Origin: Pseudomonadota bacterium
GTDB taxonomy: Bacteria > Pseudomonadota > Gammaproteobacteria > Burkholderiales > Ferrovaceae
NCBI GenBank assembly: GCA_021804345.1
Contig: JAJZHV010000040.1
Span: forward strand, 1-7,943
Length of the DNA: 7,943 nt
Direction: 5' to 3'
The position numbers and the translations under genes are program-made. Numbering within the stretch: the first letter of the stretch is position 1; every line of letters begins with the position of its first letter. Below are positions 1 to 5,025 of the stretch, in pieces. The notes below the pieces were generated by a model. The model had not been told where the DNA came from and did no database searches. It worked only from the letters and a program-made list of their open reading frames with translations.

Positions 1-2
1 GG

Positions 3-200
3 CATGTGGTCACCACGCGCACGGTGCTCATGGTGGAGCACAATATGAAAGTGGTCTCCGCCATTTGTGATCGCATCACGGTTCTGGCGCGGGGCAGTGT
101 ATTGGCAGAGGGCAGCTATGCCGAAATGGCGTGCCACCCCGAAGTCATCAGCGCCTATATGGGAACCGAATCCCTGGTGGCCGCAACCCCTGGGGCTTGA
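3..200 (+). CDS. livG: LivG-type ABC importer ATPase, C-terminal end (partial)
   Basis: This is the last 65 residues of an ATP-binding subunit of a branched-chain-amino-acid-type ABC importer; the rest lies before the window. The reading frame enters at base 3 and ends at TGA 198-200. The visible part starts at the end of the ATPase core: the H-loop is LMVEHNM, with the switch histidine present, followed by the typical LivG continuation CDRITVLARG, an 'LAEG' turn and the closing ISAYMGTE segment. LivG pairs with LivF in the cytoplasm to drive the LivHM permease. The stop is 4 nt before livF, so the two are co-transcribed. Assignment to LivG rather than LivF rests on the EH (not EQ) H-loop and on the LivF gene that follows. 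Walker A, Walker B and the signature motif cannot be judged here. Confidence 0.88.
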   Translation, partial: HVVTTRTVLMVEHNMKVVSAICDRITVLARGSVLAEGSYAEMACHPEVISAYMGTESLVAATPGA

Positions 201-204
201 ATCT

Positions 205-915
205 ATGAGCAGCGCAGAATTTATCCGGGTAAGCAACCTACACGCCTTTTATGGCGAGTCCCATATTCTCCATGGTCTAGATTTTTCACTCCGCCGCGGC
301 GAATGCTTGGCCTTGTTAGGACGCAATGGAGCAGGACGCACGACCACCTTGCGGGCTCTGATGGGGTTGCTGCGCCAGCGCACGGGTTCGGTCATGATCA
401 ATGGCGTGGAAGCCATCCAACTGCCGTCTCATCGCATCGCTCGCTTGGGGTTGGGCTACTGCCCCGAGGAGCGCGGTATTTTTGCCTCCCTGAGCTGCGA
501 GGAAAACCTGCTCATGCCACCCATGGTGGCTCAGGGGGGCTGGTCCCTGGAAGAACTCTACACGTTGTTTCCCAACCTGCGGGAGCGGCGTCACAGCCCA
601 GGAACCAGGCTTTCGGGCGGGGAACAACAAATGCTGGCTTTAGCCCGAATTCTGCGTACCGGCGCCCGCACCTTGCTGCTGGATGAAATCTCCGAAGGAT
701 TGGCTCCAGTCATCGTGCAACGTCTGGCAGGGGTGGTGCAACTCCTGAAAACCAGAGGCTATACCATCCTGCTGGTGGAACAGAATTTTCGCTTTGCCGC
801 ACCGCTGTGCGAGCGCATGCTGGTGCTAGAGCAAGGCGCCATCGTCCTGGAAATTTCCGGCCCAGAGGCCCTGGCCCAGCATCAGGAGCAACTTCACCAC
901 TTGCTGGGAATCTAA
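205..915 (+). CDS. livF: LivF-type ABC importer ATPase with variant nucleotide site
   Basis: This is a 236-residue ATPase, the usual LivF length, and the second nucleotide-binding subunit of the importer. I chose ATG 205 because it lies 4 nt after the livG stop and directly before the first conserved strand (FIRVSNLHAFYG); in-frame upstream starts run back into livG. Motifs in order are: Walker A GRNGAGRTT at residues 39-47, with Arg45 where Lys is expected; a Q-loop region reading GYCPEERGIF (84-93), with Glu in the usual Gln area; the intact signature LSGGEQQ (136-142); and Walker B LLLD plus catalytic Glu161. The H-loop is VEQN, with Gln193 instead of His, which is common in LivF. From memory, GRNGAGRTT together with PEERGIF recurs in a LivF branch of Proteobacteria, so this is probably a family trait and not decay. 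The reading frame is clean over its whole length. Confidence 0.93.
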   Translation: MSSAEFIRVSNLHAFYGESHILHGLDFSLRRGECLALLGRNGAGRTTTLRALMGLLRQRTGSVMINGVEAIQLPSHRIARLGLGYCPEERGIFASLSCEENLLMPPMVAQGGWSLEELYTLFPNLRERRHSPGTRLSGGEQQMLALARILRTGARTLLLDEISEGLAPVIVQRLAGVVQLLKTRGYTILLVEQNFRFAAPLCERMLVLEQGAIVLEISGPEALAQHQEQLHHLLGI

Positions 916-946
916 GGTGTCGACGAATGGTCCGCGGCTACGTAAA

Positions 947-963
947 ATGCCCTTGCGGGGCAT
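947..963 (+). other. Small hairpin in the livF-livK gap
   Basis: ATGCCC at 947-952 pairs perfectly with GGGCAT at 958-963 around a 5-nt loop (TTGCG). It lies in the 94-nt gap between the livF stop and the livK start, the only sizeable gap in the operon. No T-run follows, so it is a poor intrinsic terminator. It could be an mRNA-processing or stabilising stem that sets binding-protein expression apart from the ATPases, but it is short and may be chance. Confidence 0.3.
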
Positions 964-1000
964 GTCCCTCAACACAAACCTGCTGATTGACCCTCACACT

Positions 1001-1004
1001 GGAG
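1001..1004 (+). promoter_or_regulatory. Ribosome binding site that decides the livK start
   Basis: GGAG lies five bases before ATG 1010. This start gives a protein that begins directly with a signal peptide. The longer in-frame reading from GTG 917, two bases after the livF stop, would put about 31 charged or polar residues before the signal peptide and is therefore unlikely. Confidence 0.7.
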
Positions 1005-1009
1005 TACAC

Positions 1010-2248
1010 ATGATCCGGATCGTTTTCTGTTGGCTGTTGCGCGCCCTTTCGCCCTCACTCTGGGCCACTCTGACCTTAACGCTTTGCACCCTGCAAGCCC
1101 AGGCGGCGTACTCGGACAACGTGGTTAAAATCGGCGTATTGACCGATATGTCGGGCCCCTATTCCGACTTAGCCGGACCGGGCGCCATCGTGGCCGCACA
1201 GATGGCTGTGGAAGATTTTGTGGCGCGGCAAAAACCGGACTTCAAGGTAGAACTGGTCACGGCCGACCACCAGAACAAGGGCGATATTGCCGCCAACAAG
1301 GCGCGCGAATGGTTTGATCGCGAGCAAGTGGATGTGGTGTCGGAATTAGTCACCAGTTCCACCGCCCTGGCCGTCATGAAGGTTGCCAAGGAAAAAAATC
1401 GCCTGGCACTCATCACCGGTGCCGGGTCTTCGCGCATCACCAACGAGGACTGCAACGACGTCACCGCCCATTGGGCCTACGACACGTATGCCACAGGCAG
1501 CGGCACGGGCAAGGCCGTGGTGCAGCAAGGGGGCAAAACCTGGTTTTTTCTGACTGCCGACTATGCCTTTGGTCAATCCTTGGAAAAGGACACGACAGCC
1601 GTCATCCTGGCCAACGGAGGAAAAGTATTAGGGGCCGTGCGCCATCCTTTCCCCAGCACGGACCTATCCTCTTATCTGCTCAAGGCGCAAGCCTCGGGCG
1701 CTCAGGTCATCGGGTTGGCCAACGCGGGCTCAGACACCATCAATGCCGTCAAGCAGGCCTCCGAGTTTGGTATCACGCCCAAGCAAACCCTGGCCGGATT
1801 GCTAATGTTCATCACCGATATCAACAGTCTGGGCCTGAAGGCTACCCAAGGAATGTATTTGACCGAAGCCTTTTACTGGGATATGAATCAGGACACACGC
1901 ACCTGGTCCCAGCGGTTTTATGCGCGTCATCAAAAAATGCCCACCATGGTTCAGGCTGGCCTGTATTCTGCCCTCACGCATTATCTTGAGGCGGTCAAGG
2001 CCACACGCTCTGATGACACGCAGGTGGTGATGACCCAGATGCGCAAGATGCCGGTGAATGATTTTTTCTCCCACAATGGCAAACTGCGCGAGGATGGGTT
2101 GATGCAGCATGACATGTATCTGATGCAGGTCAAAAAGCCCTCCGAATCCCATTATCCCTGGGATGATTACTTTGTTCGGGCCACCATCCCCGGGGCGCAA
2201 GCCTTTCAGCCACTTGCCCTGTCCCGCTGCCCCCTGATCCACAAATGA
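1010..2248 (+). CDS. livK: Periplasmic substrate-binding protein of the LivK / type I PBP family
   Basis: This 412-residue secreted protein captures the substrate in the periplasm and delivers it to LivHM. The N-terminus is a Sec signal peptide: a short positive region (MIR), a hydrophobic core to about residue 28, and an AQA-A cleavage site near residue 32. No lipobox Cys sits at the cleavage point. The mature protein opens with the type I binding-fold strand VVKIGVLTDMSGPYSDLAGPG and continues with family-typical blocks such as TADHQNK, KTWFFLTADYAFG and GLANAGSDTINA, and ends in a Cys-Pro-Leu tail. It overlaps livH by ATGA. The sequence resembles a proteobacterial branch of the HAAT binding proteins that, as far as I recall, has no experimentally fixed ligand. 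Leucine, amides, urea-like and aromatic compounds all remain possible, so the symbol marks family and not specificity. Confidence 0.9.
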   Translation: MIRIVFCWLLRALSPSLWATLTLTLCTLQAQAAYSDNVVKIGVLTDMSGPYSDLAGPGAIVAAQMAVEDFVARQKPDFKVELVTADHQNKGDIAANKAREWFDREQVDVVSELVTSSTALAVMKVAKEKNRLALITGAGSSRITNEDCNDVTAHWAYDTYATGSGTGKAVVQQGGKTWFFLTADYAFGQSLEKDTTAVILANGGKVLGAVRHPFPSTDLSSYLLKAQASGAQVIGLANAGSDTINAVKQASEFGITPKQTLAGLLMFITDINSLGLKATQGMYLTEAFYWDMNQDTRTWSQRFYARHQKMPTMVQAGLYSALTHYLEAVKATRSDDTQVVMTQMRKMPVNDFFSHNGKLREDGLMQHDMYLMQVKKPSESHYPWDDYFVRATIPGAQAFQPLALSRCPLIHK

Positions 2249-3132
2249 TCGACATTTTTGGAGTGCCGTTGCTGGCCCTGCTGGGGCAGATGCTGCTGGG
2301 ACTGGTCAACGGTTCCTTTTATGCCCTGCTCAGCTTAGGTTTGGCTGTCATCTTTGGCCTCCTGAACGTCATCAATTTTGCCCATGGCGCGTTTTACATG
2401 ATGGGGGCCTTTGCGGCTTGGGGCTTGCTCACCTGGACTGGCATCGGCTATTTTGGCGCTCTGCTTCTGGTGCCCCCGTTGATTGGACTGCTCGGTCTGG
2501 TGGTTGACCGGCTATTGCTCAAACGCATCGCCCACCTTGATCCACTGTATGGTTTGTTGCTGACCTTTGGATTGGCGCTGGTGCTGGAGGGCGGGTTTCG
2601 CTATCAGTTTGGCGTCAGTGGCGAAAGCTACGAAGTGCCAGAGTCCTTGCAAGGTGCTCTGGATGTAGGGTTTATGGTCATTCCCAAATACCGGTTGTGG
2701 GTCATTGTCGTTTCTACCCTGGTGTGCCTTAGCACCTGGCTGATTATCGAAAAAACCCGCCTAGGTTCATACCTGCGTGCCGCCACAGAAAACCCCACCC
2801 TCACTCAGGCATTCGGCATCAACGTGCCCCTCATGATCTCGCTCACCTACGGTTTCGGCGTGGCCCTGGCGGGTTTGGCCGGGGTCATGGCCGCCCCGAT
2901 CTTTCAGGTTGCCCCCTTGATGGGTTCAAACCTGATCATCGTGGTATTTGCCGTAGTCGTCATTGGCGGGATGGGTTCCATTTTGGGGTCGGTCGTCACA
3001 GGGTTGGGCCTGGGGTTGGTGGAAGGACTGACCAAAGTTTACTGGCCCGAGGCCTCCTCCACGGTGGTTTTTGTGTTGATGGCCCTGGTGTTGGTGCTGC
3101 GCCCGGCCGGGTTGTTTGGACGCAGCGCATGA
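2245..3132 (+). CDS. livH: LivH-type ABC importer permease
   Basis: This 295-residue integral inner-membrane protein is one of the two permease subunits of the importer. It is hydrophobic throughout, with roughly eight membrane segments by eye. The N-terminal block GLAVIFGLLNVINFAHGAFY (about residues 32-51) is the LivH hallmark, and the cytoplasmic loop ATENPTLTQAFGINV (about 182-196) is the family's ATPase-contact loop, followed by ALAGLAGVMAAP. The ATG at 2245 overlaps the livK stop and the 3' end overlaps the livM start, both as ATGA, implying translational coupling and matched amounts of the two permeases. Length and motifs are normal for the family. Confidence 0.95.
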   Translation: MIDIFGVPLLALLGQMLLGLVNGSFYALLSLGLAVIFGLLNVINFAHGAFYMMGAFAAWGLLTWTGIGYFGALLLVPPLIGLLGLVVDRLLLKRIAHLDPLYGLLLTFGLALVLEGGFRYQFGVSGESYEVPESLQGALDVGFMVIPKYRLWVIVVSTLVCLSTWLIIEKTRLGSYLRAATENPTLTQAFGINVPLMISLTYGFGVALAGLAGVMAAPIFQVAPLMGSNLIIVVFAVVVIGGMGSILGSVVTGLGLGLVEGLTKVYWPEASSTVVFVLMALVLVLRPAGLFGRSA

Positions 3133-4085
3133 GCGCGTTCAGCAAAAAGCGATGGCTCTTAGTCGGCATGGCGGGGCTGCTGCTGGCCGCACCCGCGGTG
3201 TTCTACCCCGTATTTTTGATGAAGCTACTCTGCTTTGCGCTCTTTGCCAGCGCCTTCAATCTCATGTTGGGCTATACCGGGTTGCTGTCCTTTGGACATG
3301 CGGCATTTTTTGGCGGAGCAGCCTATGTGACGGGCTATCTGTTGCAATCCCAGGGGGTTGGCACGCTAACAGGTATTGCCTGCGGCGTGCTCTTTGCCCT
3401 TGTTCTGGGTGCCCTTGTGGGGCTGCTCGCCATTCGCCGGCAGGGAATCTACTTTGCCATGATTACGCTGGCCCTGGCACAAATGGTGTACTTTCTTTGT
3501 CTGGAATTGCCGCAAACCGGTGGCGAGGACGGGCTGCAGGGGGTTCCCCGGGGGAGTTTGCTGGGATTGAACCTGTCCAACGATTTAACGCTGTATTACG
3601 TGGTATTGGCTTTCACGGGGGCCGGCATCCTGTTGATCTGGCGCACCATTCACTCCCCTTTTGGGCGAATTTTACTGGCTATTCGAGAAAACGAACCGCG
3701 CGCCCTTTCTCTGGGTTATGACGTGGCCCGCTACAAATGGCTGGCCTTTGTGCTCTCCGCCGGGCTTTCCGGACTAGCTGGCGCCCTCAAGACCCTGGTG
3801 TTCAAGTTTGCCACCTTGACTGACGCCCATTGGCACCAATCGGGGGAAGTGGTTCTCATGACCATTCTGGGGGGAATCGGCACACTCACTGGCCCGCTTC
3901 TGGGAGCAGCCACCTTGGTCACTCTAGAGGACCAACTGGCCGACAAGGTGGGTTCGCTGGTGACGGTCATTCTGGGGGCCACGTTCGTGATTTGCGTTTT
4001 GCTGTTTCCCCGCGGAATCGTGGGGGCAGCCAGCGAATTCATCGAGCGCCTGCTGGGCAAGTCCTCCCCACCGCCTCTGCCCTAG
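3129..4085 (+). CDS. livM: LivM-type ABC importer permease
   Basis: This 318-residue membrane protein is the partner of LivH in the translocation pore. The hallmark block NLMLGYTGLLSFGHAAFFGG is at about residues 44-63. The cytoplasmic coupling loop IRENEPRALSLGYDVARYK is at about 182-200, followed by LSAGLSGLAGAL, and GGIGTLTGPLLGA lies near the C-terminal third. The N-terminus (SAFSKKRW before the first hydrophobic stretch) is short, as in LivM proteins lacking the long E. coli-type extension. The start overlaps the livH stop by four bases. It is the last gene of the plus-strand operon; the next gene converges on it 51 nt away. Confidence 0.95.
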   Translation: MSAFSKKRWLLVGMAGLLLAAPAVFYPVFLMKLLCFALFASAFNLMLGYTGLLSFGHAAFFGGAAYVTGYLLQSQGVGTLTGIACGVLFALVLGALVGLLAIRRQGIYFAMITLALAQMVYFLCLELPQTGGEDGLQGVPRGSLLGLNLSNDLTLYYVVLAFTGAGILLIWRTIHSPFGRILLAIRENEPRALSLGYDVARYKWLAFVLSAGLSGLAGALKTLVFKFATLTDAHWHQSGEVVLMTILGGIGTLTGPLLGAATLVTLEDQLADKVGSLVTVILGATFVICVLLFPRGIVGAASEFIERLLGKSSPPPLP

Positions 4086-4103
4086 CGCGCCGGCGCACAC
4101 CCA

Positions 4104-4121
4104 GCGCCAAGACCTTGGCGC
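4104..4121. terminator. Possible bidirectional terminator hairpin between convergent genes
   Basis: GCGCCAAG (4104-4111) is followed by CTTGGCGC (4114-4121). With a realistic loop this gives a 7-bp GC-rich stem and a GACC loop. It lies between the livM stop and the end of the convergent minus-strand gene, where a shared terminator is expected. No T-run follows on either strand, so termination could be weak or Rho-assisted. A separate 10-bp palindrome, GCGCCGGCGC, lies just before it at 4087-4096. Confidence 0.4.
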
Positions 4122-4136
4122 CGCCACTCCACCACA

Positions 4137-4922
4137 CTAGGCCACGGTCGATACGCCCACGCCCTGCATCGTTCCCTGCAAATTGGTTGAGAGGGTATTG
4201 AGGAAATTGCCGAGGGTTGCCTGGGAATTAGTCACCCCCATGGCACCCATCAACTGCTGGAAGTCTGTTTGCAAGGTCGTATTCAACGTGGAGGCGCCAC
4301 TGCCGGCACCGGTGCCCGTGCTGGTACTCGCGGCGGCCCCGGTGCCCGAACCCGTGGTTGCAGCAGCACTGCTGCCGTTGCCTGAACCGGTGGAGGTGGC
4401 CAATTGCTGCATCAGGTTTTGCAGACTGTTTTCAAGGCCGCTGAGCAGCGAACCGTAAGGGCTTGGGCTGGTGGTCGGGGTACTGCTCAAAAGGCTAGTG
4501 GCAGTGCCACTCTCGGTACTGGAAGGGGTGGTGGGGCTTGAAGCCCCTGCTGTGGTGCTGCCATTGGCGGCTTGAAGAGCGGCCAGTAGATCATGCATGA
4601 ATTGATGCAGCGCCTCCCGCGGGTTTGTGCTGGGACCATTGGGCGCATCAGGGGTGGTGTTGCCGCTCACCCCGGCGGTACTGGTGAGCGTTGTGGCAGC
4701 CGCTGCACTGCTGCTGGGCGCAGACACCCCCATTTGCGCCAGCGTCTGCATCATGGCCGCCATCATGGGATTAGCCGTCACAGCGGTTGCAGCGCCTGCG
4801 CTGCCGTCGCCATCCTTGTCGGCCCCACTGGAGGACAGGCCCGACTTCAGGGCATTGACACCCCCCATGGCTGCCATTCCACCCAGGCCACCGATTCCCA
4901 ACATACTCCCCATGATCGACAT
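4137..4922 (-). CDS. Low-complexity Ser/Thr/Ala/Gly-rich protein of unknown function
   Basis: This 261-residue protein has no assigned function. ATG 4922 is chosen because GGAG lies eight bases upstream; the open frame continues to 5174 but that overlaps the preceding gene. The N-terminus is Gly/Met-rich (MLGIGGLGGMAAMGG) without a classical signal peptide. DKDGDGS at residues 35-41 fits the DxDxDG pattern of calcium-binding loops. Short amphipathic helices follow (about 53-65, 101-119 with REALHQFMHDLLAALQ, 156-175, 213-229, 236-250), separated by Ser/Thr/Ala/Gly/Pro linkers, and the tail is GVGVSTVA. From memory, similarly built hypothetical proteins with an ALHQFMH-like helix, a DFQ-L helix and a Ser-rich linker occur in other Proteobacteria. 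Use of the same strand as the c-di-GMP gene, 103 nt downstream, allows but does not prove co-transcription. A surface, secreted or matrix role is only a guess. Confidence 0.75.
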   Translation of the reverse strand: MSIMGSMLGIGGLGGMAAMGGVNALKSGLSSSGADKDGDGSAGAATAVTANPMMAAMMQTLAQMGVSAPSSSAAAATTLTSTAGVSGNTTPDAPNGPSTNPREALHQFMHDLLAALQAANGSTTAGASSPTTPSSTESGTATSLLSSTPTTSPSPYGSLLSGLENSLQNLMQQLATSTGSGNGSSAAATTGSGTGAAASTSTGTGAGSGASTLNTTLQTDFQQLMGAMGVTNSQATLGNFLNTLSTNLQGTMQGVGVSTVA

Positions 4923-4930
4923 GATTGCTT

Positions 4931-4934
4931 CTCC
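4931..4934 (-). promoter_or_regulatory. Ribosome binding site that decides the start of the unknown protein
   Basis: On the minus strand the bases before ATG 4922 read GGAGAAGCAATC, placing GGAG eight bases from the start codon. This supports the 261-residue product over the longer open frame. I saw no convincing -35/-10 pair in the 103-nt gap (4923-5025). Confidence 0.6.
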
Positions 4935-5025
4935 GCTTGTTTGGACGAATACCCCATACACCCTAGCCTCAGAGTACAGGGAAGACAGAATGCGCAATAG
5001 GGCAAGCAGCACTGGCAACAGATCG

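Noticed and set aside
67..204. ATG at 67 as the start of LivF
   Set aside because: It would overlap livG by over 130 bases and add residues with no LivF similarity; ATG 205 fits family length and operon spacing.
917..1009. GTG start at 917 giving a longer LivK
   Set aside because: It would put 31 residues before the signal peptide, and it has no good ribosome binding site, whereas ATG 1010 has GGAG five bases upstream.
987..1012. TTGACC at 987 as a -35 box for a livK promoter
   Set aside because: A matching -10 box would fall at or past the start codon, so a useful promoter there is not supported.
4250..4580. Tandem DNA repeats in the Ser/Thr/Gly-coding part
   Set aside because: The bias is in amino-acid composition; by eye I found no exact repeated DNA unit.
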